Below are positions 26,808-35,228 of a DNA stretch of 42,463 nt, one piece after another. Positions within the stretch are counted from its first letter, which is position 1. Every line of letters starts with the position of its first letter. Both the position numbers and the translations under genes were made by a program. Source of the stretch: Nitrospirales bacterium (lineage in GTDB: Bacteria > Nitrospirota > Nitrospiria > Nitrospirales > UBA8639); the NCBI GenBank assembly GCA_029261295.1, contig JAJDBP010000011.1:1-42463 (forward strand). Direction: 5' to 3'. Below the pieces are notes generated by a model, which was given only the letters and a program-made list of their open reading frames with translations, made no database searches and was not told the origin of the DNA.

Positions 26808-28613
26808 ATGCTTCCCCCTGTGACTGGAATAATTCATGTACTTCCAGATGATGTATCCTGCCGAATTGCGGCGGGTGAGGTGGTTGAACGGCCAGCCTCT
26901 GTCGTCAAAGAACTCATAGACAATAGCCTTGACGCTGGAAGTTCTTTCATCACGATTGAAATAGAAGAAGGCGGACGGCGCCTCATCCGAGTCACAGATA
27001 ATGGAATAGGGATGAGCCGCCTTGATGCCCAATTGGCCTATCAACGATTTGCCACCAGCAAGCTTCAAGCGGAAGAAGATCTGTTCAAGCTCACCACGTT
27101 AGGGTTTCGTGGAGAAGCCTTACCGAGTATCGCTTCAGTTTCCCGCTTTGCCTTAAAAACCGTCTCAACGGGATCTTCTGTTGGCACAGAAACACATTCG
27201 GAAGGCGGCACCGATTGGAACACAAAAGATTATGCTGGGCCCCATGGGACCCAAGTCGAAGTTGGTGATCTCTTTTTCAATACACCTGGCCGGCTGAAGT
27301 TTCTTAAAACAGTCTCCACTGAATTTTCTAAAATTTCCTATACCGTTCAACAGGCGGCAACCATCAATCCTCAGATTCATTTCCGCCTCTTGCATCATGC
27401 CAATAAAATTTTAGATTACCCTGCCGTCGCCACATTTCAAGATCGGCTCGTTCAAATGTATGGGCCTACCTTTCTTGAACGCTTTCTTCCGATCACCCAA
27501 AAAGCCGGCCCCTTCCAACTCACAGGGTTTACGGTGAGCCCGCACCATGCAAGAACCTCACGAACACCTCAAGAGATTTTTGTGAATGGTCGACCTATAA
27601 AAAATACCACCATTTCCCACGCAATTTATGAAGGCTATAAATCTTTTCTTCCCAAAGGGAAGCATCCTCAATTTATTGCCTGCCTTCAACTCGACCCCAC
27701 AGCATTAGATATCAACGTCCATCCAACAAAACGGGAAGTGCGCTTTTCTCATCCAGAAATGTTGCACTCAGGAATATTTCACGCGATTAAAGAAGCCTTT
27801 ATTGCCACATCATCGCTTAGCACGGATTTACAAGGACCAGGAGAATTTTCTTCTCAGCCCCCAATCCCTGAAGCCAGACCCTCCGTGCAATCATTAGCGG
27901 TGACCCCTTTGGCATCTCAGACATTCCTTCCGAACAAGGGAAACACCAAGCCTACTCATTTATCTCTCTTTGTCCAAGAACCTCCAGAAGCTTACACCGT
28001 ACAAAAGCTAGACCTTCAGGTGGTTCCCCTCGGACAGATTCAGCAAACCTATCTTTTGGGTCACATCAATCAGGATCTCTATATCATTGATCAACACACC
28101 GCTCATGAGCGGGTGTTGTTTGAACGCCTGAACCAATCTTGGAAAGAAAAGAATGTGGCGCAACAAGGCCTGCTCATCCCTGAACCCATCGATTTGCTTC
28201 CTCATCAAGGGACATTGCTCAATGAATGGCTGCCTGTATTATCCCAAGTAGGACTCGAGATTGAACAATTTGGCTCAACATCATATGTCGTGCGATCCGT
28301 CCCGGCCATGTTGGGAACCGTAGCCGTGGGGGCATTGGTCCTGGAACTGTTGGATGAATTGTCTGAATGGAAATCCACAGATTCCTTAGAACGGTTAATT
28401 CAGCCTATTCTCGCGACAATGGCTTGCCAGAGTGCAGTCCAAGCAGGACGAACAATGGCGCTTCCAGAAATTTCTACTTTGCTTCTGGACTGGGCACGAG
28501 AAGGGTACCCAATGACATGCCCACACGGGCGACGAGTAGCCATTCGACATTCGGTAGAAGAATTGAATACCCTGTTTGCACGGGCGTCAGAAAAACAACC
28601 CACAGCCTCATGA
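26808..28613 (+). CDS. mutL: DNA mismatch repair protein MutL (endonuclease type)
   Basis: 601 residues. The GHKL ATPase domain shows VVERPASVVKELIDNSLDAG, DNGIGM and GFRGEALPSIAS. The transducer region contains FVNGRPIKN and the conserved DINVHPTKREVRF. The C-terminal dimer domain has DQHTAHERVLFE, which fits the endonuclease motif DQHAx2Ex4E with Thr for Ala, plus ACQSAVQAG and CPHGRRVAI, the metal-binding set. So this MutL probably nicks DNA itself, as in organisms without MutH. The ATG is 62 bp after cpoB; miaA follows 3 bp after the stop. Confidence 0.95.
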   Translation: MLPPVTGIIHVLPDDVSCRIAAGEVVERPASVVKELIDNSLDAGSSFITIEIEEGGRRLIRVTDNGIGMSRLDAQLAYQRFATSKLQAEEDLFKLTTLGFRGEALPSIASVSRFALKTVSTGSSVGTETHSEGGTDWNTKDYAGPHGTQVEVGDLFFNTPGRLKFLKTVSTEFSKISYTVQQAATINPQIHFRLLHHANKILDYPAVATFQDRLVQMYGPTFLERFLPITQKAGPFQLTGFTVSPHHARTSRTPQEIFVNGRPIKNTTISHAIYEGYKSFLPKGKHPQFIACLQLDPTALDINVHPTKREVRFSHPEMLHSGIFHAIKEAFIATSSLSTDLQGPGEFSSQPPIPEARPSVQSLAVTPLASQTFLPNKGNTKPTHLSLFVQEPPEAYTVQKLDLQVVPLGQIQQTYLLGHINQDLYIIDQHTAHERVLFERLNQSWKEKNVAQQGLLIPEPIDLLPHQGTLLNEWLPVLSQVGLEIEQFGSTSYVVRSVPAMLGTVAVGALVLELLDELSEWKSTDSLERLIQPILATMACQSAVQAGRTMALPEISTLLLDWAREGYPMTCPHGRRVAIRHSVEELNTLFARASEKQPTAS

Positions 28614-28616
28614 CAG

Positions 28617-29666
28617 ATGAACCACCGCGAACAGATATACACACACACACCTCTTGTAGCCATTGTCGGTCCCACCGCTATTGGAAAAAGCCGTATCGGG
28701 ATCGAAGTTGCCAAAACCCTTAACACAGAAATTTTGACCGCCGATTCATGCCAGGTGTATCGGGGCATGGACATCGGAACTGATAAGCCCACTCTTCCTG
28801 AACGCCAAGGGGTTCCTCATCGATTAATCGATCTCGTCGAGCCAGACCAATCATTTAATGTTGGTGATTTTCGACGCCATGCCTTAGAAGAAATCACTCG
28901 GCTACATAGGCAGGGATTGCTACCCCTCGTTGTTGGAGGAACAGGACTTTATATTCGTGGCCTATTACGAGGATTGTGCCCGGGACCACCAGCCAATTGG
29001 CCTATTCGACAGGCATTAACGCAAGAGGCCACAGAACGAGGATGGCCTTTTTTGCACAAAAGGTTGAAACAGGTCGATCCTGTTCTTGCAGAACGCTTGC
29101 ATCCTAACGACCAACCCAAAGTGCTTCGAGGTCTGGAAGTTTATCAAACGCTGGGCATACCATTGTCAAAAGTGCAGCAACAACATCAGTTCCAGGAAGC
29201 CCCATATCCCTTCCTCCTCATTGGCCTCACGATGGAACGTCAAAGCCTGTATCGACGGATTAACACTCGCGTGGAACTCGAAATCGAAAAAGGCTTATTG
29301 CAAGAAACCCAACAGCTCATGGAACAGGGCTATTCAAGAACGTTAGGGTCAATGAAAGGATTAGGGTATCGTCAATTGGCTGGCTATCTGGCAGAAGAAT
29401 ATTCTTATGAAGAAGCGATACGCTTGCTTAAGCGTGATACCCGACACTTTGCCAAACGCCAACTGACCTGGTTTCGAAAAGAACCAGGAATTCATTGGAT
29501 CACTGTTGAAGAATCCGATATCCCAACACAAGCGGCTGATCGAGTTTTGAAAAAAATTAATAAATTTCTCTGTGGGTTTCCAATGTCGCAACCCATTCCA
29601 GGCAATACACAGACCTACTATCCCTCAACCGCTTCCGAAGGGGTGGAGCAGACGAAATGCTTCTAA
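28617..29666 (+). CDS. miaA: tRNA dimethylallyltransferase MiaA
   Basis: 349 residues, a little longer than the usual 300-320 owing to a C-terminal tail of about 30 residues with no known motif. It transfers a dimethylallyl group to A37 of tRNAs that read UNN codons. The P-loop GPTAIGKS (18-25), DSCQVYRGMDIGTDKP, VGGTGLYIRGLLRG and KRDTRHFAKRQLTWFR are the family's key segments. It starts 3 bp after mutL, the common mutL-miaA arrangement. No separate ribosome site is visible, so coupling is likely. Confidence 0.95.
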   Translation: MNHREQIYTHTPLVAIVGPTAIGKSRIGIEVAKTLNTEILTADSCQVYRGMDIGTDKPTLPERQGVPHRLIDLVEPDQSFNVGDFRRHALEEITRLHRQGLLPLVVGGTGLYIRGLLRGLCPGPPANWPIRQALTQEATERGWPFLHKRLKQVDPVLAERLHPNDQPKVLRGLEVYQTLGIPLSKVQQQHQFQEAPYPFLLIGLTMERQSLYRRINTRVELEIEKGLLQETQQLMEQGYSRTLGSMKGLGYRQLAGYLAEEYSYEEAIRLLKRDTRHFAKRQLTWFRKEPGIHWITVEESDIPTQAADRVLKKINKFLCGFPMSQPIPGNTQTYYPSTASEGVEQTKCF

Positions 29667-29698
29667 ACATACTTTCAAATATATTATAAGGAGTCACA

Positions 29699-30607
29699 GT
29701 GCCTTCACCGAAAATCCGAAAGCCTAAAGCTGACGTCGCTATCATCGGCGGAAGTGGGCTCTATCAAATGGATGGACTGACCAAACTCAAGGAAATAAAG
29801 GTCACCACACCATTTGGAAAGCCATCCGATTCGATAATGCTGGGATCGCTTGAGGGGTTACCCATCGCATTTTTGGCACGGCATGGTCGAGGCCATCGAA
29901 TCTCCCCATCGGGAATCAATTATCGGGCGAATATCCATGCGCTGAAATCCCTGGGAGTTTCCCGTGTATTATCAGTAAGTGCCGTAGGGAGCATGAAAGA
30001 GAATATTCGACCAGGGGACTTTCTTTTGCCCGATCAATTCATTGATCGGACCACCCAACGTCTTTCCACATTTTTTGACCAAGGTATTGTGGCGCATGTG
30101 GCATTTTCCGATCCTCTCTGTCCAACCTTGTCTTCTCTTTTTTGGGAAGCCAGCCAACATGTCTCAGTCAAAGTCCACCGCCCTGGGACATATCTGTGCA
30201 TGGAAGGACCGCAATTTTCCACTCGGGCTGAATCCCTGCTTTATCGAAGTTGGGGTGTGGATGTTATTGGCATGACAAATTTAACGGAAGCCAAACTCGC
30301 ACGCGAGGCCGAGCTGTGTTATGCCACATTGGCCTTGGTAACCGATTATGACTGTTGGCATGAAACCGAAGAGGCCGTATCCGTTGGCGCTATCTTAGAG
30401 ATCATGCACAAAAATGTCGTAACAGCGAAACAAGTCTTACAGCATGCGTTGAAAATGACCAAAAGTCTCGGCCCCTGCGGCTGCCAGTCCGCTTTAAAGC
30501 ATGCCGTCATTACGCCATTGACCCGATTAAGTCCAACGCTCAAGAAACGTTATGAAGTTCTACTCCATCGACAATTATCAAACATTCGTCAAACCAAGAA
30601 AAGGTAA
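29699..30607 (+). CDS. mtnP: S-methyl-5'-thioadenosine phosphorylase
   Basis: 302 residues, PNP family. It cleaves methylthioadenosine with phosphate to adenine and 5-methylthioribose-1-phosphate in methionine salvage. GTG 29699 has AAGGAG (29688-29693) upstream. Motifs: ADVAIIGGSGLY (phosphate loop), RHGRGHRISPSGINYRAN, SAVGSMKENIRPGD, MEGPQFSTRAES and the MTAP-specific REAELCYATLALVTDYDCWH. The Asp in TDYD contacts the purine and favours adenine-type nucleosides. A kinase gene follows by 5 bp. A broader purine phosphorylase role is possible. Confidence 0.93.
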   Translation: MPSPKIRKPKADVAIIGGSGLYQMDGLTKLKEIKVTTPFGKPSDSIMLGSLEGLPIAFLARHGRGHRISPSGINYRANIHALKSLGVSRVLSVSAVGSMKENIRPGDFLLPDQFIDRTTQRLSTFFDQGIVAHVAFSDPLCPTLSSLFWEASQHVSVKVHRPGTYLCMEGPQFSTRAESLLYRSWGVDVIGMTNLTEAKLAREAELCYATLALVTDYDCWHETEEAVSVGAILEIMHKNVVTAKQVLQHALKMTKSLGPCGCQSALKHAVITPLTRLSPTLKKRYEVLLHRQLSNIRQTKKR

Positions 30608-30612
30608 TCATT

Positions 30613-31527
30613 ATGGGAAACTTGTTAGTCGTCGGGTCCGTGGCCTTTGATTCTGTGCGTACACCTTTTGGTGAAGCCGCTAATGTCCTGGGAGGCTCAG
30701 CCACCTATTTTTCCACTTCAGCCAGCTTCTTTACCGATGTCAATTTGATTGCAGTCGTGGGCGAAGATTTCCCTGAAGAACATATTGAATTTCTTCGAAG
30801 TCGTGGAATTGATTTAGAAGGCTTGGAACATCGCCCTGGGAAAACCTTTCGCTGGAAAGGCGAGTACTCTTACCAATTGAATGAAGCCCAAACCCTCGAA
30901 ACTCATCTGAATGTGCTGGAAACTTTTCGTCCCAAAATACCTGATCGGTACACCAACCCATCGGCCTTATTCCTTGGGAACATTGACCCGGAATTACAGC
31001 TAGATGTGCTCAATAAAGTCACACGGCCTTCTATTGTGGCCTGCGATACCATGAATTTTTGGATTGATGGGAAACGGGACGCCTTATGGAAAGTCCTGGA
31101 ATTAATCGATGTCCTCGTCATTAACGATGGAGAAGCCCGAGCATTGGGGGATGACGCCAATTTAGTCCAAGTCGCCAAACGAATTTTAGCGCGGGGACCG
31201 AAAACCCTTATTATTAAACGAGGGGAATATGGGGTCTTAATGTTCCACAAAGACGGAACCTTCGGAGCACCGGCCTATCCTTTAGAAACCGTGAAAGATC
31301 CAACCGGGGCGGGCGATACATTTGCGGGTGGGTTTATGGGATATCTGTCTGCCTCAGGAAATTATTCGGAAGCGGGACTTCGACAAGCCATTATTTTTGG
31401 AAGCGTGATGGCTTCCTTCAATGTAGAAGAGTTTAGCCTTGATCGATTGAAGCGGCTCACCCGGGAAGAAATTGATTCCCGGTATCACTCCTTTAAGAAA
31501 CTCACCCATTTTGAATCGTTATCCTAG
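30613..31527 (+). CDS. PfkB-family carbohydrate/nucleoside kinase
   Basis: 304 residues, ribokinase fold. The N-terminal GSVAFDSVRTPFGEAANVLGGSATYFS includes the GG substrate motif; the C-terminal signature DPTGAGDTFAGG (229-240) carries the catalytic base Asp235 and the anion hole. TLIIKRGEYGVLMF is the typical central strand. It begins 5 bp after mtnP with AAGG upstream, so they are cotranscribed. That neighbour makes adenosine, ribose or a salvage sugar a likely substrate, but the sequence alone does not settle it. Confidence 0.88.
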   Translation: MGNLLVVGSVAFDSVRTPFGEAANVLGGSATYFSTSASFFTDVNLIAVVGEDFPEEHIEFLRSRGIDLEGLEHRPGKTFRWKGEYSYQLNEAQTLETHLNVLETFRPKIPDRYTNPSALFLGNIDPELQLDVLNKVTRPSIVACDTMNFWIDGKRDALWKVLELIDVLVINDGEARALGDDANLVQVAKRILARGPKTLIIKRGEYGVLMFHKDGTFGAPAYPLETVKDPTGAGDTFAGGFMGYLSASGNYSEAGLRQAIIFGSVMASFNVEEFSLDRLKRLTREEIDSRYHSFKKLTHFESLS

Positions 31528-31548
31528 AATCTCAATTTAGGAAGCGCG

Positions 31549-32424
31549 ATGGATTCAATAGGAGACTACTTCAAGGAGACGCGGGAGAAAAAGGGATTAT
31601 CCTTAGAACAGATTTCGTCACAAACTCGAATCCCAGAGTACCATCTCCAGGCTCTAGAGGCGGAAGACTTTGCCAATCTTCCGGCCAAAGTCTTTACCAA
31701 AGGTTTCGTCCGATCGTATGCCAAGGTCCTGGAATTAGACGAAGAAGAAGTCCTTCAACGTTTTCTTCAATCTTCTAGCTCCTTTTACGACCATCAACAA
31801 CCAGACGCCCCTCAGCCGCATATGCAAGTCACATTAGAAGCGCCTCCTTCACAGGGGCCGAACTGGGGTCTTGTCATCGGCATTATTGTCGTCCTTGGAG
31901 CTTTTGCTGTGTGGTTTGGATTTCCTGAAAAACAAGATGCGCAAATTACTGGATCCGAAGCAGAAGCTCCCTCAGTTATTGAAGAGGTCGAAGAACACAT
32001 TCCAGTCGTAGACGAAACCAATGAACCCGTGGGGGTCAACAAACCCGTAGAAGTGGTTCCCACAACACCTCCCATTGCCGAACCCCTTCCCCAGAAAACG
32101 TTGCCCACAGCTCCCACTCAGATGGCTCCGCAACCAACGCCTCCCGTTCCTCCTCGCCCATCAACAGTTGAATCACCTGCTGAAGAAATTCATACACTTG
32201 AGATCGAAGCGACGCAATTAACCTGGGTGGTGGTCAAATCAGATACACAAGCCCCAAACGAAGCCTTGCTGCAACCCGGACAACGAATGACCTGGAAAGC
32301 CAACAACCAGTTTATGCTGACTCTCGGCAACGCGGCAGGAGTGTTAGTTCGGCTTAACGGCGTTTCTCAGGGCCCATTTGGTAAAGCCGGACAAGTCGTC
32401 CGTGATATCCGGCTTCGCCCGTAA
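31549..32424 (+). CDS. rodZ: RodZ-like protein: HTH, membrane helix, DUF4115
   Basis: 291 residues. A cytoplasmic RodZ-type helix-turn-helix (1-70; GDYFKETREKKGLSLEQIS, RIPEYHLQALEAEDFANLPA, FVRSYAKVL) binds MreB in model bacteria. One membrane helix lies at about 102-122 (NWGLVIGIIVVLGAFAVWF). An acidic and Pro-rich periplasmic linker (130-210) leads to a DUF4115 domain (211-291; LEIEATQLTWVVVKSD, LLQPGQRMTWKA, GVLVRLNGVSQGPFGKAGQ). RodZ links the cytoskeleton to wall synthesis. AGGAAG sits close upstream of the ATG; the gene is 21 bp after the PfkB kinase. Confidence 0.9.
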   Translation: MDSIGDYFKETREKKGLSLEQISSQTRIPEYHLQALEAEDFANLPAKVFTKGFVRSYAKVLELDEEEVLQRFLQSSSSFYDHQQPDAPQPHMQVTLEAPPSQGPNWGLVIGIIVVLGAFAVWFGFPEKQDAQITGSEAEAPSVIEEVEEHIPVVDETNEPVGVNKPVEVVPTTPPIAEPLPQKTLPTAPTQMAPQPTPPVPPRPSTVESPAEEIHTLEIEATQLTWVVVKSDTQAPNEALLQPGQRMTWKANNQFMLTLGNAAGVLVRLNGVSQGPFGKAGQVVRDIRLRP

Positions 32425-32548
32425 AAGCCTATCTTTGTACAGAATTAATATCTTCCCTATTTCTTCATATTACTCCCAATCTGATTTGGTCTTGTAAACC
32501 CCAGGAATATCGTATTTTTTTCTTAAATTTATGGGATACCCTTGTTTC

Positions 32549-32578
32549 TTGACAGGCTAAAAAATTCGTTGATATGAT
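32549..32578 (+). promoter_or_regulatory. Sigma-70 promoter for the cytochrome c gene
   Basis: -35 TTGACA (32549-32554) and -10 TATGAT (32573-32578) with 18 bp between. Transcription would start near 32585 and give a leader of about 138 nt before the ATG at 32723. Confidence 0.8.
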
Positions 32579-32583
32579 TAAAA

Positions 32584-32688
32584 GGTTTGGGTGGTTGAGG
32601 GATAATTATTTATCCCTACCCTCTCAAATACCCCGAACCAGAAAAAATGACGCTAAGGGGGTGTCAATAACACCTCAATTATTTTTTT
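32584..32688 (+). promoter_or_regulatory. Structured 5' leader with possible attenuator
   Basis: The first element is a perfect 8-bp hairpin AGGGATAA-TTAT-TTATCCCT (32598-32617), enclosed by an imperfect outer helix pairing GGTTTGGG (32584-32591) with CCCCGAACC (32631-32639). The second is GGGTGT-type pairing, GGTGT (32660-32664) with ACACC (32670-32674), extended by two more pairs. It is followed after five bases by seven T (32682-32688). This resembles an intrinsic terminator ahead of the Shine-Dalgarno AGGAGG, so readthrough may be controlled. I do not recognise a known riboswitch. Confidence 0.5.
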
Positions 32689-32722
32689 GTTCTCATCAAC
32701 GAGTTTAACCCAGGAGGCTTAC

Positions 32723-33184
32723 ATGAAGTTTTCGATGAAAGTGCTTGTACTGGCTATTGCAGCCATGTTTTTGACCACCGGCTTGGCCATTGGTGGAGAA
32801 GAAAAAAACCCATTAAAGGCCCGTGTGCCTGCTGATAAGCGAGCAAAAGCTAAAAAGAACAAATCTCCTTACGGCAAAAAATCAAAAGATGCGACTCCTG
32901 AAATTATTGCCGAAGGAAAAGCCATCTTTGAAGGAAAAGGCACTTGTGTCAACTGTCACGGGAAAAAGGGTGACGGGCAAGGTCCTGCTGGGAAAGTCCT
33001 TAACCCAGGTCCCCGCAACTTCACCAATTGTAAATTCCACAAGAAGCGGAAAGAGGGCGAACTCATGTGGGTGATCAAAAATGGTAGCCCAGGTACCGGC
33101 ATGGTTCCTCTCATTCCAAACACGATTACCGAAGAAGAAGGCTGGAAAGTGATTGCCTACGAAAGAAGTTTCTGTAAGAAATAG
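32723..33184 (+). CDS. Periplasmic monohaem c-type cytochrome
   Basis: 153 residues from ATG 32723, chosen because AGGAGG (32712-32717) lies 5 bp upstream. A signal peptide (MKFSMKVLVLAIAAMFLTTG) is cut near AIGG. The mature N-terminus is strongly basic (KARVPADKRAKAKKNKSPYGKK). CVNCH (75-79) binds haem covalently and Met127 in GTGMVPL is the probable sixth ligand. A class I fold with GKGDGQGPAG-like loop residues is evident. Two extra cysteines (103 and 151) could form a disulfide. It has its own promoter, leader and terminator, so it is expressed alone, probably at high level, as an electron carrier. Confidence 0.92.
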   Translation: MKFSMKVLVLAIAAMFLTTGLAIGGEEKNPLKARVPADKRAKAKKNKSPYGKKSKDATPEIIAEGKAIFEGKGTCVNCHGKKGDGQGPAGKVLNPGPRNFTNCKFHKKRKEGELMWVIKNGSPGTGMVPLIPNTITEEEGWKVIAYERSFCKK

Positions 33185-33204
33185 TTACAGACCTTTCAGT
33201 GTTT

Positions 33205-33240
33205 AAAACCCCGCTGGGTATGGCCCAGCGGGGTTTTTTT
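33205..33240 (+). terminator. Rho-independent terminator of the cytochrome c gene
   Basis: Perfect arms CCCCGCTGGG (33209-33218) and CCCAGCGGGG (33224-33233) with a 5-base loop, extended by AAAA/TTTT and ending in seven T (33234-33240). It lies 21 bp after the stop. Confidence 0.97.
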
Positions 33241-33380
33241 ATGAGGAAAGCCCGTGTTTCACGTCCTTTCACCATTCTGATGATTGACACCTTTCCTGGC
33301 CCTTGACTAGACTCTCTCAAGTAAATGTCCCCTTCTCACGGGGTATGGAATCATCTGTTATCTAGGAGAATGCTTGTCTC

Positions 33381-33584
33381 ATGGCTAAACGACGATCTCT
33401 TCAGGAAGATACTGTTGCCCTTAAAACAAAAGTGACGGAAGGCTCAGCCAAAGATGAAAACCCTGAAGGGAATCCGGCTATTCGGGCCCTGCGAAAACGA
33501 CTAAAACGGTCGCAACGAAAAATTCGCATTGAGAAAAGACGCGAAGCTGATCGGGCTGCAAAAATGGCTAAGGCCGCGAAATAA
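33381..33584 (+). CDS. Small basic protein, unknown
   Basis: 67 residues, no cysteine or membrane segment. The C-terminal half is highly basic and helical (RALRKRLKRSQRKIRIEKRR, then EADRAAKMAKAAK), suggesting nucleic acid or ribosome binding. GGAG about 12 bp upstream of the ATG is a modest ribosome site. It lies 41 bp before the HEAT-repeat gene and is probably cotranscribed with it. The very different charges of the two products (basic here, acidic N-terminus there) could allow contact. Family not recognised. Confidence 0.6.
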   Translation: MAKRRSLQEDTVALKTKVTEGSAKDENPEGNPAIRALRKRLKRSQRKIRIEKRREADRAAKMAKAAK

Positions 33585-33625
33585 CACAGAAGCCATGACA
33601 CGACAGAACTTTGGAGGAAATCCGC

Positions 33626-34495
33626 ATGCGTGACGACAACAAAAATATTGATGATGAATTTTCAGATCAAACCGAATTCGTTTCCCTAGACGGCAAAGAT
33701 AATTTGCCAAAAGATGAATTAGTCGATGAAGTCGCAGACGCGATCACGGAAGAATCCGAAGAAGAAATGACGGATGTCGTGGCCTCGGCTGAAGCCGAAG
33801 TAGAAGCGGCATTGGCCGAAGAAGAATTCGTTGAAGAACAAGTCAAAGATGAGATCGATATCCAAATCGATCTGCTCAATGACACCGAATGGGTCGTTCG
33901 CCGTGAAGCCATCATTACCTTGGGTGAAATGGGTGATGAGCGATGCGTCGAACCCATCGTGCGATGCTTACCTGACGGCGATTGGCAGGTACGAGAAGCC
34001 GCCATTGAAGCGCTTGCCATGATTGGCTCGCCAGCCGTCGACCTTTTGCTCCGCTACGTACGAGACTATGACGCGAGAAAACCTGCCATTAAGGCATTGG
34101 GGAAAATTAACGATGAACGAGTCCTCGATCCCCTGATTACGTTTATGCGGAGTGACGAATTTAAAGATGATGCAACCTGGGCATTAGCCGAGCTAGGAAA
34201 ACCAGCGGTGGGTCGATTATTAGAATTGTTGAAGGACCCCGAAGAAGTCACAAGAAAACAAGCCATCCTTGCATTGGGAGAAATCAAGGATGAGAGTTGC
34301 GTCGATGCGTTAATTGAAAGTTTGAAAGATCCCGATTGGTTTACCCGTCTTTCTGCGGCCTCGGCATTGGAAAAGATGAACAGCCAGCGTGGCCGAGACG
34401 CGATAAAACCCCTGATGAAAGATCCGGATTTGGTTGTGAGACTGCGGATTGAACGGATGCTGGCTGCCTGGAAGAAAGAAGCCGTTAGCGCCTAA
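33626..34495 (+). CDS. HEAT-repeat protein with acidic N-terminal tail
   Basis: 289 residues. ATG 33626 follows TTGGAGGAAA (GGAGGAA, 33613-33619) by 6 bp. Residues 1-85 are very acidic (EESEEEMTDVV, AEVEAALAEEEFVEEQ) and probably unfolded. Residues about 85-285 hold six HEAT/PBS-lyase-type repeats, for example VRREAIITLGEMGDERCVEP, VREAAIEALAMIGSPAVDLL and TRKQAILALGEIKDESCVDA. Such solenoids bind proteins or act on phycobilins; here a scaffold role is more likely. Convergent with the next gene. Confidence 0.85.
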   Translation: MRDDNKNIDDEFSDQTEFVSLDGKDNLPKDELVDEVADAITEESEEEMTDVVASAEAEVEAALAEEEFVEEQVKDEIDIQIDLLNDTEWVVRREAIITLGEMGDERCVEPIVRCLPDGDWQVREAAIEALAMIGSPAVDLLLRYVRDYDARKPAIKALGKINDERVLDPLITFMRSDEFKDDATWALAELGKPAVGRLLELLKDPEEVTRKQAILALGEIKDESCVDALIESLKDPDWFTRLSAASALEKMNSQRGRDAIKPLMKDPDLVVRLRIERMLAAWKKEAVSA

Positions 34496-34502
34496 ATCTT
34501 CA

Positions 34503-34931
34503 TCAGGGCACGACATCCTGCAATTCTTGTCGAAGATCTTCTAATAAATGGGGAGGGAGAGTTCGGCCCTGCGCCAAGCTGGCTTGAGCCTCACGAAATT
34601 TCGCTTTGACCGTCTCAAGTTTTTTGGCCATTGGGCCATTAGGATCCAGGGCGACCGCTTCATCTAAATATTGGAGGGTGCGTTCAAATTCTCCGGATGC
34701 CCCCTCGAAATCGTGATCTAACAGATACGCCCGCCCCTCAACAAACCCATCCTTCGCATTCAACATTTTCCGTTGCAATTTGGCGGTTTGATCAAAACCA
34801 ATCGTATTTTCTAGCACTTCTCCTGACAAATCTCTCAACGTTTGCTTCACCACATCTGGCTGTTGTCCCGTGTAATAGCCAGCTCCAAACACCACAGCCA
34901 GCAACAAACACCATCGAATAAATTTCATCAT
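34503..34931 (-). CDS. Small membrane-anchored helical protein, TPR-like
   Basis: 142 residues. The N-terminus forms one membrane helix or uncleaved signal (5-22, IRWCLLLAVVFGAGYYTG). The rest is helical; FVEGRAYLLDHDFEGASGEF and LQYLDEAVALDPNGPMAKKL look like a degenerate TPR pair facing the periplasm. GAGG about 6 bp upstream supports the first ATG. The stop is 7 bp from the convergent HEAT gene. Function unknown. Confidence 0.7.
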   Translation of the reverse strand: MMKFIRWCLLLAVVFGAGYYTGQQPDVVKQTLRDLSGEVLENTIGFDQTAKLQRKMLNAKDGFVEGRAYLLDHDFEGASGEFERTLQYLDEAVALDPNGPMAKKLETVKAKFREAQASLAQGRTLPPHLLEDLRQELQDVVP

Positions 34932-35228
34932 AGGCGACCTCGCTTACATGTCCACCATGCATGTTGTAAATTTTCGTTCTGGCTTTTCATCAGAAATGAC
35001 ACAGAGAATAATGGAACATACTCAAGAAAGAAGAATAACAAGGAAGGGAAACTTACGACTTCATACAATCGTAACACCCGTTTCTCTGTCACACAAGGAA
35101 ACGTCCACGGCTATCACTGTCAGACGATTAAAACTAAGGCGAAGGGAAAAGGGGAAAAAAGACTGAGAGAGAAAAGTCCTACGTAAGGCGCCCAGAAGAA
35201 TCTAGTCTATCGCATATCGCCACAACCA

